Shown here: positions 17,403-26,726 of the stretch, piece by piece
How positions within the stretch are numbered: position 1 is the stretch's first letter
How the letters are laid out: the number at the start of each line of letters is the position of its first letter
Assembly (NCBI RefSeq): GCF_042660205.1
Contig: NZ_JBHSTQ010000006.1
Coordinates: forward strand, 62,001 to 126,000
Source: Sporolactobacillus kofuensis
Lineage (GTDB): Bacteria; Bacillota; Bacilli; Bacillales; Sporolactobacillaceae
DNA: 64,000 nucleotides
Direction: 5' to 3'
Program-made: the position numbers and the translations under genes
Notes under the pieces: model-generated
What the model was told of the DNA's origin: nothing
Seen by the model: only the letters and a program-made list of their open reading frames with translations
The model's database searches: none

Positions 17403-18197
17403 TTATTCAAGACAAAAATCTTTAATACGCGTGCGAACTTCTCGCGTAATGCCGAATTCTTTCTCCAAATAATTTCCGAACTTTCCATACGTATTGAAAA
17501 TCGAATCAATCGAAGCATCCAGATATTGTTCATTCAATATGAATCCTTTTTCAAATCGCTTTAACTGTGCGCCCGATACGTAGTGCGCTGCTTCCTCAAA
17601 CATTTCCTCGTGATAGGCCACGAGCGTACGGTTCGATAGCAAATAATCGTCCATGATCGATTCGAACGAAACACCTAATGTGCGCAGCAGAAGCATCGCA
17701 CCAACGCCGGTTCGATCCCGCCCGCCGGCACAGTGATGGAGCAACGGTACATTCTTTTCCGGATTCGCAAAAAGATGCATCAGCCGTTGATAAGAGGCGT
17801 TGCGTATGGGCATCGCCTTGTATACTTGTGCAAATTTTTCAGGCGTGAACGTTTTATAAAAGGTTTCCGGATCCCATTCATCTCTTGCTGTCGTCTTGTC
17901 CTCACCATTCACTGCCACGCGTTCATGCCGCTCGTTGCCAATTTGTGGATCAGGATTTTTCTCCGCCTCTTCCCTATCTCGATAATCATAGATGAGTTTG
18001 AGATTAAGCGGCCTCAGACTTTTCTTATCGCTGCTTGTCATGCGGGTCAATTCTGCCGATCGAAAGAGCAGTCCTTTTTTTACTTTCCTACCGTCTCGTG
18101 TTTTCAATCCGCCCATGTCACGGAAATTGTACACACCTTCCAAAGGAAGCACGCGCTCCATCAATGCATTATTTTCCATTTGCACCCAACTTTCCAT
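17403..18197 (-). CDS. Tyrosine-protein phosphatase (atypical PTP, Y_phosphatase3 type)
   Basis: A 264-residue phosphatase with the Cys-based P-loop HCAGGRDRTG (155-164, nucleophile Cys156). The N-terminal family motif NFRDMGGLKTRDGRKVKKGLLFRSAEL is at 24-50. It resembles IphP/Listeria LipA-type dual protein and phosphoinositide phosphatases but has no signal peptide, so it acts in the cytoplasm. The start is uncertain: ATG at codon 1 has only a weak AAGTGA upstream, and ATG at codon 7 is possible. It is a single-gene unit. Confidence 0.88.
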   Translation of the reverse strand: MESWVQMENNALMERVLPLEGVYNFRDMGGLKTRDGRKVKKGLLFRSAELTRMTSSDKKSLRPLNLKLIYDYRDREEAEKNPDPQIGNERHERVAVNGEDKTTARDEWDPETFYKTFTPEKFAQVYKAMPIRNASYQRLMHLFANPEKNVPLLHHCAGGRDRTGVGAMLLLRTLGVSFESIMDDYLLSNRTLVAYHEEMFEEAAHYVSGAQLKRFEKGFILNEQYLDASIDSIFNTYGKFGNYLEKEFGITREVRTRIKDFCLE

Positions 18198-18488
18198 TCA
18201 CTTTTGTATTTTTACCTATCATATCATTTTCTATCTAATTTTTAATTATAATTGCGCAGGCGCGTGTGAAGAACCGAAAACCAAATACCCTATATTACTA
18301 TCAGCGAAAATTTTTTCTGAATCCTCTTTTACCCAGTAAAAAGCTGGTTTGTTTAATTTTTTCCCGCATAAAGACTATAATAATCCTTGTGAACGCAAGT
18401 ACTGTTTCTAACCTTGACCGGACTTGAGGGCAATCCAAGAGACTCGCTTTGATCCGGAATAACATCAATGAAGGAAGAGGAGTGTATC

Positions 18489-19175
18489 ATGAATCAGATC
18501 ATGAACAAGGAACAAATCAAAGAACACATTCTGTCTGCTTTTCAATTCAGACACGCATGCAAGCAATTCGATCCTGCAAAGAAAATCAGTGATGAGGACT
18601 TCCAGTTCATCCTGGAGACCGGTCACCTGTCACCAAGCTCATTTGGTCTAGAACCGTGGAAATTTGTTGTGGTACAGAACAAAGACCTTCGTGCAAAACT
18701 CGCGCCCGCTTCATGGGGTGCGACGGATAAACTGAAAACGGCCAGCCATTTCGTGCTGATTCTGTCCCGTCTTCAATTCGGATTGAGCGCACACTCCAAT
18801 CATGTGCAGCACATGCTCAATGATATTCAGAAGTTGCCGGAAGATGTTGAGCATATGATGACCAGTGCCATCGACAATTTTGAAAAAGTTGATTTTGACC
18901 TGACCAGCAGCGAACGCGTCTTCTTTGAATGGGGCTGCCGCCAAAGTTATATTGCACTTGGAAATATGATGACTGCAGCAGCTGAGATCGGCATTGATTC
19001 TTGCCCAATGGAGGGCTTTAATAAGGAACAAGTCGAAAAGGTTTTGCAAGAAGAAGGCATTATTAAAGGCAATGATTTCGGTATTGCTTGTATGGTCGCT
19101 TTTGGTTACCGCGTGAAAGATCCACGTCCGAAAACGAGACAGCCACTTGACGATGTTGTCGAATGGAAAAATTAA
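18489..19175 (+). CDS. NAD(P)H-dependent nitroreductase-family flavoprotein
   Basis: 228 residues of the FMN nitroreductase fold. FQFRHACKQFDPAKKISDEDF is followed by LSPSSFGLEPWKFVVV, which contributes FMN contacts. GCRQSYIALGNMMTAAAEIGIDSCPMEGFN lies in the C-terminal half, and the end is GYRVKDPRPKTRQPL. It resembles the YfkO/MhqN group that reduces quinones and nitroaromatics. The start is ATG 18489 behind GAGGAG. A TATAAT lies at about 18374. A terminator follows. Confidence 0.9.
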   Translation: MNQIMNKEQIKEHILSAFQFRHACKQFDPAKKISDEDFQFILETGHLSPSSFGLEPWKFVVVQNKDLRAKLAPASWGATDKLKTASHFVLILSRLQFGLSAHSNHVQHMLNDIQKLPEDVEHMMTSAIDNFEKVDFDLTSSERVFFEWGCRQSYIALGNMMTAAAEIGIDSCPMEGFNKEQVEKVLQEEGIIKGNDFGIACMVAFGYRVKDPRPKTRQPLDDVVEWKN

Positions 19176-19197
19176 TCTTTTTCTACTATGCCTTTCG

Positions 19198-19232
19198 GAT
19201 CCGCGTAAACAGCTATTTACGCGGGTCTTTTT
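19198..19232 (+). terminator. Terminator after the nitroreductase gene
   Basis: The stem CCGCGTAAA / TTTACGCGG has a T-run. Confidence 0.88.
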
Positions 19233-19328
19233 GTTGACCAGAAAAATCTTGAAGTCACGAGGAATAAATCTTTGACTTACATTTTGTAAGCCAATAAAAT
19301 GACAGTAACAATTGAAAGAGGTGGGACC

Positions 19329-19967
19329 ATGACCTATTTATATAAAATTAGCAAACCAGAAAACATCACGGAGCGCACACCGATACTCTTTACCATGCAT
19401 GGTGTCGGCTCGAACTATCACGATCTCAGCAGCATCCCGGGTATCGAGGAAAAAGGCTTTGTACAAATCGATGTTCAAGGCAATCGGCCCTATGGCTCAG
19501 GTTATACCTATTACGTGCCTGACTTCTCAAGGCAAACCGAGGAAGAAGTGATTAATGGGACACTGGATCAACTGGACAGCTTTTTTGATGAAACAATAAA
19601 GAAAGAGAAACTCAGCCCGAATCAGCCAAGATATTTCCTAGGTTTCAGCCAAGGAGCCATATTGAGCCTCTCCTACAGCCTGCTTCATCCCGACAAATCG
19701 AACGGTGCTGTCATTATGAGCGGCCGGCTGCCTGACTATGTGGCAGAATCAGCAAAAGCTGTTGTTCCTGGTGCTCAACCCGCATTCTTCGTTGGCCACG
19801 GCCAATTCGACCCACTCTTTCCGGTACACGTTGGCCAAGCAACCGAAACTTATTTGGAAAGCAAAGATCTGAGCGTCACCTACAAGGAATACCCAACCGC
19901 TCATGGTGTGGTACCAGATGAAGTGATCGATATTCGGAACTGGCTGAACGCACAATTCCAGTCCTGA
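19329..19967 (+). CDS. Alpha/beta hydrolase, phospholipase/carboxylesterase family
   Basis: A 212-residue esterase. The nucleophile Ser is in GFSQGA, Asp in GHGQFDPLFPV, His in TAHGVVPDEV, and the oxyanion region is MHGVGSNYHDL. It has no signal peptide, so it is cytoplasmic. It is similar to YodD/YtpA-type small carboxylesterases; the substrate is unknown. The start is ATG 19329, preceded by GAGGTGGGA; an upstream in-frame ATG at 19299 lacks a site. A terminator follows at 20015. Confidence 0.88.
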   Translation: MTYLYKISKPENITERTPILFTMHGVGSNYHDLSSIPGIEEKGFVQIDVQGNRPYGSGYTYYVPDFSRQTEEEVINGTLDQLDSFFDETIKKEKLSPNQPRYFLGFSQGAILSLSYSLLHPDKSNGAVIMSGRLPDYVAESAKAVVPGAQPAFFVGHGQFDPLFPVHVGQATETYLESKDLSVTYKEYPTAHGVVPDEVIDIRNWLNAQFQS

Positions 19968-20014
19968 ATTTGAAATACTTATTCATTCGTATGAGAGCTC
20001 GTAAAATCTGATTA

Positions 20015-20056
20015 AACCCGCCTGAAGAGAATTTCCTCCTCATGCGGGTTATTTTT
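20015..20056 (+). terminator. Terminator after the esterase gene
   Basis: The stem AACCCGC / GCGGGTT with a 22-nt loop is followed by ATTTTTTGG. Confidence 0.75.
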
Positions 20057-20117
20057 TGGCCATCCGTTCAACCGTTCATGGACTTGATTCACGTGGATCA
20101 TAAATCTGATGAACTCA

Positions 20118-20238
20118 TGCGCAAATCAATAAGGCTAAGGTCCATGCGCGCAATCCTCAGTTCTATGCGCAAAAATGTGGATCCAATGCACGATAAATAA
20201 GACCAATGCGCAATATTCATGATCTAATGCGCAAAACA
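20118..20238. repeat. Tandem 21-bp monomers (ATGCGCAAA type), locus 2
   Basis: About six monomers of 20-21 bp starting CATGCGC, TATGCGC or AATGCGC. One is the shared TATGCGCAAAAATGTGGATC also seen at the 14.7-kb and 33.1-kb loci. It lies between the convergent esterase and trpB genes. Confidence 0.82.
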
Positions 20239-20366
20239 CGTTTGGGCCAAAGGCTCATGTCCAATTTCATCTTAATCTTGTGAACATATCTATGTCATGA
20301 TGTAAATTAAAATAGAAAGTAATTGAGTCGAATGTAGAAAGGCTCCTTTCATTTTTGGGTAGACAT

Positions 20367-20490
20367 TTAAGCCATAATCAGTTCTTGATTCACGTAACGA
20401 TATACTGTTGCTCGACTAATACCCGTCATTTCTACAATTTCTTTTACACTGTATTGTTCTCTATTGGAGAATAACCAGACTGGCGAGACC
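20367..20490 (-). pseudogene. Remnant of a serine recombinase/resolvase C-terminus
   Basis: About 40 codons in frame, ending REQYSVKEIVEMTGISRATV then YRYVNQELIMA and a stop. This is the helix-turn-helix tail of resolvase/invertase enzymes. There is no start codon or catalytic domain upstream, so this is a decayed fragment and points to a past mobile element here. Confidence 0.55.
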
Positions 20491-20601
20491 TTGACAATGA
20501 AAAAAGACCGACTCATCTTGCCCTCAAAACCCGGCCGTTATGTTCTTTTGCTCCATGCGGATTGGCCATTTTCACAATTAAAGTTCAATAAAAGTTAAAA
20601 A

Positions 20602-20625
20602 CCGCATTCCCTATTGAGAATGCGG
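20602..20625 (-). terminator. Terminator of trpB
   Basis: The stem CCGCATTC / GAATGCGG has TTTTT on the minus strand, just past the trpB stop. Confidence 0.88.
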
Positions 20626-20640
20626 CCATTTTAATATCTA

Positions 20641-21822
20641 TTACTCTTTATTCAACATATCATAGACTTGCTTCACATCTTTATCCCCGCGACCAGAAAG
20701 ATTGACGATAATACTCTCATCCTGAGGCAGCGTCTTCGCGAGCTTCATCGCGTAGGCAACAGCATGTGCACTTTCCAATGCCGGAATGATGCCTTCTACT
20801 TTAGAAAGGATTAAGAAGGCATCGAGCGCTTCTATGCCGGTAACGGTTACGTATTCACCGCGACCTGAAGCCTTCAAATAACTGTGCTCCGGTCCGACAC
20901 CCGGATAGTCGAGCCCGGCTGCAATGGAATACGTTGGCTTCGGTACATTGTTCTCATCGACAAGTGCATAACATTTGAACCCGTGAATGACCGCCGGCAC
21001 ACCTTCAGCGATGCTGGCTGCCTCTACCGGTTCCACACCGACAAGGCGGACACTCGGTTCGTCAATATAATGTGAAAACGCCCCGATCGCATTGCTTCCC
21101 CCACCGACACAGGCAACAACAGCAGCTGGCAACTTACCTTCTTTTTCAAGGATTTGGCGTTTCGATTCTTCACTGATGATCGATTGGAAGTGGTGCACCA
21201 TGGTTGGATACGGATGCGGTCCTACAGCTGAACCGAGCAGATAGAATGTCGTTTCGTGATTCTGTACCAAGTCTTCCAGTGCAACATCAACGGCGTCTTT
21301 TAAACGCCCTTGCCCTTTTTCCACCGGCACGACTTTAGCGCCAAGCAATTCCATCCTGAAGACGTTCAATGCTTGACGTTCGGTATCATATTTACCCATA
21401 TAGATCGTACACGGCAATCCGAATAGGGCAGCAACGGTCGCTGTGGCTACGCCGTGCTGTCCGGCGCCTGTTTCAGCGATAATCCTTTTTGCACCCATCC
21501 GTTTCGCAAGTAGAATCTGGCCAATTGTGTTATTAATCTTATGGGCACCTGTATGATTCAAATCTTCTCTTTTCAAATAAATCTTTGCCCCGCCAACTTG
21601 TTCCGTAAGGTTCTTTGCAAACGTCAACGGATTTTCGCGTCCTACATAGTCTTTCAAATAGTAACGCAATTCTTTGTTGAATTCGGGATCGTCTTTAAAC
21701 TTGTCAAAGGCCTGTGCAATTTCTTCCAAAACCGTCTGCAGTTCATCCGGGACATAGCTTCCGCCAAATTCCCCAAATTTACCTGCAGTTGTTGCTACAC
21801 TCGTACTCGTACTTTTACTCAT
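20641..21822 (-). CDS. trpB: Tryptophan synthase beta chain TrpB
   Basis: A 393-residue PLP enzyme joining indole and serine to tryptophan. The PLP Lys95 is in LNHTGAHKINN, with ETGAGQHGVATATVAALFG and the phosphate loop GGGSNAIG. The sequence is of the TrpB1 type that normally pairs with TrpA. No trpA or other trp gene is nearby, so the gene stands alone. It could salvage indole or work with a distant trpA. The start is ATG 21822 with CAGGAG upstream. No T-box or tandem TRAP-type GAG/UAG repeats were recognised in the leader. Confidence 0.95.
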   Translation of the reverse strand: MSKSTSTSVATTAGKFGEFGGSYVPDELQTVLEEIAQAFDKFKDDPEFNKELRYYLKDYVGRENPLTFAKNLTEQVGGAKIYLKREDLNHTGAHKINNTIGQILLAKRMGAKRIIAETGAGQHGVATATVAALFGLPCTIYMGKYDTERQALNVFRMELLGAKVVPVEKGQGRLKDAVDVALEDLVQNHETTFYLLGSAVGPHPYPTMVHHFQSIISEESKRQILEKEGKLPAAVVACVGGGSNAIGAFSHYIDEPSVRLVGVEPVEAASIAEGVPAVIHGFKCYALVDENNVPKPTYSIAAGLDYPGVGPEHSYLKASGRGEYVTVTGIEALDAFLILSKVEGIIPALESAHAVAYAMKLAKTLPQDESIIVNLSGRGDKDVKQVYDMLNKE

Positions 21823-22029
21823 CTCTACTCAGCTCCTGTTCTTTTTCGTACCCGCCCTCCGGAAGGTACCGAAAATGTAGTGCCCCATAAGTTTCCAATA
21901 AAAATATTCTAAAGTCAAGCATTATCATTCGATCAACAAAAATTTTCCGAACATTTTGGTTACCTTGAGTTCTTCTTGGTATGACAGGCTTTCGTTCGAA
22001 ATAGAGCAGGGATCTGCATACATTGCCCA

Positions 22030-23130
22030 TTTGTCTGATTCGGTTGACGCTTTGTCCGATTCCTAGCCTGTTTTGTCCCATTCCAATTCGTTTTTGGCCC
22101 GTTCCTATGCTTTTTTGTCCCATTCCAAATTGTTTTTGGCCCGTTCCTATGCTTTTTTGTCCTGCTCCAGACTCAAACTGGGGCATTGTTCCTCTTTTGT
22201 CCGGTTCTTCTCGCTTTTTGTCCCATTCCTAGCCTGTTTTGTCCCATTCCAAGTTGTTTTTGGCCCGTTCCTATGCTTTTTTGTCCTGCTCCAGACTCAA
22301 ACTGGGGCATTGTTCCTCTTTTGTCCGGTTCTTCTCGCTTTTTGTCCCATTCCTAGCCTGTTTTGTCCCATTCCAATTCGTTTTTGGCACATTCCTCTGC
22401 TTTTTTGTCCTGTTCCAGACTCAAACTGGGGCATTGTTCCTCTTTTGTCCGGTTCTTCTCGCTTTTTGTCCCATTCCTAGCCTGTTTTGTCCGATTCCAA
22501 TTCGTTTTTGGCCCGTTCCTATACTTTTTTGTCCTGCTCCAGACTCAAACTGGGGCATTGTTCCTCTTTTGTCCGGTTCTTCTCGCTTTTTGTCCCATTC
22601 CTAGCCTGTTTTGTCCCATTCCAAGTTGTTTTTGGTCTGTTCCTATGCTTTTTTGTCCTGCTCCAGACTCAAACTGGGGCATTGTTACTCTTTTGTCCGG
22701 TTCTTCTCGCTTTTTGTCCCATTCCAATTCGTTTTTGGCACATTCCAAATTGTTTTTGGCCTGTTCCTATGCTTTTTTGTCCTGCTCCAGACTCAAACTG
22801 GGGCATTGTTCCTCTTTTGTCCGATTCCTAGCCTGTTTTGTCCCATTCCAAATTGTTTTTGGCCTGTTCCTATGCTTTTTTGTCCTGCTCCAGACTCAAA
22901 CTGGGGCATTGTTACTCTTTTGTCCGGTTCTTCTCGCTTTTTGTCCCATTCCAATTCGTTTTTGGCACATTCCAAATTGTTTTTGGCCCGTTCCTATGCT
23001 TTTTTGTCCTGCTCCCAGACTCAAACTGGGGCATTGTTCCTCTTTTGTCCGGTTCTTCTCGCTTTTTGTCCCATTCCTAGCCTGTTTTGTCCCATTCCAA
23101 GTTGTTTTTGGCCCGTTCCTCTGCATCTGT
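22030..23130. repeat. 1.1-kb higher-order satellite: 124-bp units built from ~21-bp monomers (TTTTGTCC type)
   Basis: Monomers of about 21 bp such as TTTTGTCCCATTCCTAGCCT and TTTTTGGCCCGTTCCTATGC are nested in a larger unit marked by ACTCAAACTGGGGCATTGTT. That marker starts at 22171, 22295, 22419, 22543, 22667, 22791, 22894 and 23019. The spacing is 124 bp five times, then 103 (one 21-bp monomer lost), then 125. Copies are nearly identical, which implies recent homogenisation. ORFs of up to 300 codons run through it only because the monomer lacks stops. Confidence 0.95.
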
Positions 23131-23247
23131 ATCCGATCCGTCCACGTTTTGGTCACGTTTCTCCACGTTTGTGTCAGATTCTCTTTATTAATTGTCCAGC
23201 CTGGCCACCATTTTGTCTCATTGTGCCCGACTCAGCAGATAGAAAAA

Positions 23248-23273
23248 GAAGCTGCCCAAGGTTGAGCAGCTTC
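23248..23273 (-). terminator. Terminator of the amino-acid permease
   Basis: The stem GAAGCTGC / GCAGCTTC is followed by TTTTTC on the minus strand. Confidence 0.85.
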
Positions 23274-23288
23274 CTCTTTTCGTTTAAC

Positions 23289-24662
23289 TCATGATTGGTT
23301 CTTGTTCGGTGCTGGCTTCGTCTGCTTCACCACAAAGGAAACGGTAACCAGGAATGCCATAATTACTAAGCTCGTGAGTGTTCCCACTCGATTCGCACTG
23401 TTGATGATAAACGATAAGAAAATCGCGGATAATGAAGCGATACCTAAGATCGTCATATATGGGAACCCGACAATTTTAAAGAACGGTAGCTGTTCATACG
23501 TTGGACGTAGTTTCAGTTCGGCGGTACAGATTGCAATCCATACAAGGCAAACAGTGAATCCTGGTATGCTCATCAATTGATTGATGATCTGACCCGGAGC
23601 AATGTAAGCCATGATCACACCGACGACTAAAAAGCTTGTCGTGAGTGCAAGCCCACCAAGTGGCACACCGCTTTTCGATAATTTACGAACAAAACTTGGT
23701 GCCTCGCCGCGCTCAGCCATTGCGTACAGTGTTCGTGTGGTTGCATAGATCCCTGAATTTGCTGCAGACAACACGGCCGTCAGCAAGACGAAATTCATCA
23801 GATGGGGCACACCTGGGAGTCCGACTGTCTCAAAGACTTGGACAAACGGGCTGCTCTCCGTCGCCGAAACACTATTCCAAGGCATAATCCCACAAATAAT
23901 AATGATCGGTAAAATATAGAACATGGCAACACGTGAGACAACACTCTTGATCACTTTCGGCAGGACATGTTCCACATCTTTGGCTTCAGTAACCGTAAGC
24001 CCAATTAATTCCGAACCGCCATAAGAGAAAATGACGACGAGAAATGCCTGGATCATTCCACCAAAACCATGCGGAAAAAAGCCGCCATAACCAAATATAT
24101 TTTTTACCGGATTAGCCGGGCTTGGAATAATCCCGAACAAAATTAACAGACCCAGTATTATGAAGACAATAATTGCCGCAATCTTGATCCCAGCAAACCA
24201 GAATTCAAATTCACCATACAGACTCACTTGGAACAAGTTAATTCCGACTATAAACAATCCGCACAATCCCGCCAGCACCCACAATGGTGCATGTGGAAAC
24301 CAATACTGGAGAAAGCTTCCTGCAGCCAAAATTTCTACAATGGTGACCAGCATCCAGTTAATCCAGTACAGCCAGCCGACCATGATCGATACACGAAATC
24401 CGAACGCCTTATGCATCAAATGTTGAATGTTCATGCCCGGGTACGCGATTGCCAGCTCAGCGAGTGCAACCATGACAATAAATAAAATCAAGCCACAGAT
24501 CAGATAGGCGATCGTTACACTTGGACCCGCGATGTTTAACGTATCGCCGCTCCCCTTAAAAATACCGGTACCAATCATCCCGGCCATTGCCATGAACATA
24601 ATGTGACGCGGCAACAACCCGCGCTTCAATGTTTCTTTCTTCCCTTCTGTTGTACGCATCAT
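23289..24662 (-). CDS. APC-superfamily amino-acid permease
   Basis: 457 residues with about 12 hydrophobic segments. The N-terminal GLLPRHIMFMAMAGMIGTGIFKGSG is typical of the AAT group of amino acid:proton symporters, as is the later SYGGSELIGLTVTEAKD. The family includes permeases for lysine, histidine, proline and aromatic amino acids; specificity is not clear here. The start is the first ATG of a pair at 24662, with AAAGGA 7 nt upstream; an upstream extension has no site. A perfect 13-bp inverted repeat lies in the leader (24699-24763). Confidence 0.9.
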   Translation of the reverse strand: MMRTTEGKKETLKRGLLPRHIMFMAMAGMIGTGIFKGSGDTLNIAGPSVTIAYLICGLILFIVMVALAELAIAYPGMNIQHLMHKAFGFRVSIMVGWLYWINWMLVTIVEILAAGSFLQYWFPHAPLWVLAGLCGLFIVGINLFQVSLYGEFEFWFAGIKIAAIIVFIILGLLILFGIIPSPANPVKNIFGYGGFFPHGFGGMIQAFLVVIFSYGGSELIGLTVTEAKDVEHVLPKVIKSVVSRVAMFYILPIIIICGIMPWNSVSATESSPFVQVFETVGLPGVPHLMNFVLLTAVLSAANSGIYATTRTLYAMAERGEAPSFVRKLSKSGVPLGGLALTTSFLVVGVIMAYIAPGQIINQLMSIPGFTVCLVWIAICTAELKLRPTYEQLPFFKIVGFPYMTILGIASLSAIFLSFIINSANRVGTLTSLVIMAFLVTVSFVVKQTKPAPNKNQS

Positions 24663-24698
24663 TCTCGTATCCTTTCTCTCTATGTTTCTCGCAAACAC

Positions 24699-24763
24699 AC
24701 TTTAAAGCGATAAAGCTTATTTGCAAAAAAATACGCCTTTTCGACAGATAATCGCTTTAAAGT
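24699..24763. promoter_or_regulatory. Widely spaced perfect inverted repeat in the permease leader
   Basis: ACTTTAAAGCGAT (24699-24711) and ATCGCTTTAAAGT (24751-24763) are exact reverse complements separated by 39 nt. This could be two operators for one regulator or a long RNA stem. Neither match resembles a known riboswitch. Confidence 0.5.
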
Positions 24764-24906
24764 ACAAAGCCTATTGCCTGTCTGAAGAGCGGTATAACAT
24801 ATTATAAAGGATTCACTAATGCTGTCAAGCAGACCCATATATCTTATCCTTTTCAGATCAGGGAACTTTTTCAATAATCATGCCCTTATTCACTGAGTTT
24901 CACACA

Positions 24907-26343
24907 TTATTTACGGGACTCTTTAATGAAAAAAGTAAGGGCCAACGTCAATACGCAGAAACAAACTGCAACGATAAATGCAGCATTCACACCATTAAGT
25001 ACGGCGTCTGTCTTTAAAACATGGTAAAGTGATGGATCATTGCTCATCATCCCTTTTTCCGGAGTCTCACTCTGGGTGACATCAGACATGACACTGATGA
25101 TGAGTGATGTGCCAATTGATCCCACGATCGTGCGAACCGTATTGTTTACCGCCGTTCCATCGCTGATCAGCGCGTTCGGTAATGTATTCAAGCCAGCGGT
25201 TGTCATCGGCATCATTACCATAGCAACACCCAAAAACCGTACCGCATAGAAAATAAGAATTTCGCTATATGTCGTAGACATCGTCAGAAACATAAATGGA
25301 ATAGTTCCCAAGGTAAGGAGACTCATTCCGGAAATCACCAATTTTCGTGCACCAATTTTATCAAAAATGATGCCTGTTACCGGAGACAATAACCCCATCA
25401 GGATTGCCCCAGGCATGATGATCAGTCCGGAAAAAAAAGCACTTTCTCCCCTCGAGTTCTGGATGTATAACGGAAGAACCAATTCAGTACCGGTTATGAC
25501 CGTCATCACTGTTCCGCTCACAATTACAGACAGACTGAACATTTTAGATCTGAACACAGTCAAATTTAGAATCGGTTCTTTAATTGTTAACTGTCTCATG
25601 ATAAAGAGTAATGAAAAAATCGCCCCAATAAGCAACCCCCCGATCACATGCACATTCGTCCAACCATGGTTGCCCACACTGCTGAATCCATAAAGCAACG
25701 CACCAAATCCTAGAGATGATAAAACAATTGATGGATAGTCAATGCGTGAATGGTTTAACGGAATCATTGATCGCATGGTTGTGAACGCCAGGAACATGAC
25801 GGCAAGTAACAGAGGAATTAATAACCAGAATAGAATACGCCAGTGAAAATGATCAACCATCCAACCAGAGAGCGTCAGCCCTACCGCGCGTCCGAAAGCA
25901 ATCACAAGCCCGTCTAGGCCCATGGCAAAACCCCTTTTATTTTTTGGAAAAAGGAGCAAAAAGATCGTCTGCATGAGCGGAATCATGATGCCCGTACCCG
26001 TTCCCTGAATCATTCGTCCTAAAAGAAGCCAACCAAAATTAATGGCGACAGCTGACAAAAGCGTACCCAGCAGGAGTAAAATGATTGACATGAGATAGAG
26101 CTTTCGCGAATTTATCTTGCTCATAAGCAGGGCTGCAATGGGAATCAAGATCCCATTCATGAGCAAAAATCCTGAAGTCAACCATTGACCGTCTGCTGCA
26201 TCTACGTTGAAATCCTTCATCATGTCTGGGAGCGCCGTTGCCAGCATAGTATGGTTAATCATCATTCCGAAGTTTCCGACAAGCAGCACAACGATCAATA
26301 ACGGACGATTGTATGTATGACCTTCCACATTTTTTGCAGGCAT
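24907..26343 (-). CDS. MFS transporter, DHA2 (EmrB/QacA-like) family
   Basis: 478 residues with about 14 hydrophobic helices, as in the DHA2 drug:H+ antiporters. Motif C-like RAVGLTLSGWMVDHFHWRILF and the motif A region MSKINSRKLYLM are visible. The start is ATG 26343 (10 nt after AAGGAG); the ATG at 26352 is too close to the site. No regulator is adjacent. It is similar in layout to the two other DHA2 proteins in the window. Its substrate is unknown. Confidence 0.88.
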   Translation of the reverse strand: MPAKNVEGHTYNRPLLIVVLLVGNFGMMINHTMLATALPDMMKDFNVDAADGQWLTSGFLLMNGILIPIAALLMSKINSRKLYLMSIILLLLGTLLSAVAINFGWLLLGRMIQGTGTGIMIPLMQTIFLLLFPKNKRGFAMGLDGLVIAFGRAVGLTLSGWMVDHFHWRILFWLLIPLLLAVMFLAFTTMRSMIPLNHSRIDYPSIVLSSLGFGALLYGFSSVGNHGWTNVHVIGGLLIGAIFSLLFIMRQLTIKEPILNLTVFRSKMFSLSVIVSGTVMTVITGTELVLPLYIQNSRGESAFFSGLIIMPGAILMGLLSPVTGIIFDKIGARKLVISGMSLLTLGTIPFMFLTMSTTYSEILIFYAVRFLGVAMVMMPMTTAGLNTLPNALISDGTAVNNTVRTIVGSIGTSLIISVMSDVTQSETPEKGMMSNDPSLYHVLKTDAVLNGVNAAFIVAVCFCVLTLALTFFIKESRK

Positions 26344-26561
26344 TCCTAACATACTCCTTCAAGAACCAATTTTCTAAAAGTGATAAGGCCTCCTTGTCTT
26401 AAAGAAATGTACGTTCCACGTCCTCGTTCATTTCACCAATGATAGTATTGCTCGATTTATTCATTACAAACCGCATTTTTTCTAAAATCACCACAACGAA
26501 AATTGGTCGATTGAGATGAAAATGTTCGATGCTGGAGGTTGCGGTGGAGTGTCTCAATCGG

Positions 26562-26658
26562 ATGGTTACTACTTTTTCTTTGTTCGTTACCATTTTTTCA
26601 GGGTTCGTTACGATTTGGTTTGTTCGTTACGAATTTGGGTAATCGTTACTTTTTCCGG
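26562..26658. repeat. Short tandem array, TTCGTTAC monomers (19-21 bp)
   Basis: Four monomers of 19-21 bp begin TTCGTTAC or TCGTTAC (for example TTCGTTACCATTTTTTCAGG). They lie between the MFS gene and the Old Yellow Enzyme gene, upstream of the latter's terminator. Confidence 0.7.
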
Positions 26659-26668
26659 ATAAAGCAAA

Positions 26669-26700
26669 AAAGCTTTCTCTATTATTAGAGAAAACTTTTC
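26669..26700 (-). terminator. Terminator of the Old Yellow Enzyme gene
   Basis: On the minus strand the stem TTTTCTCTA / TAGAGAAA is followed by GCTTTTTTG. Confidence 0.8.
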
Positions 26701-26726
26701 ATAGAGTTCTTTATATAAAATCAGAC

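Noticed and set aside
20497..20598. 33-codon ORF starting ATGAAAAAAGACCGACTC
   Set aside because: It has no ribosome binding site and no recognisable similarity, and lies opposite the recombinase remnant.
22073..23294. Several long open frames (up to 300 codons) with repeats like FCPIPSLFCPIPIRFWPVP
   Set aside because: They are translations of the 124-bp array. Since 124 is not a multiple of three, all frames stay open by the same repeat. There is no ribosome binding site and composition is low-complexity.
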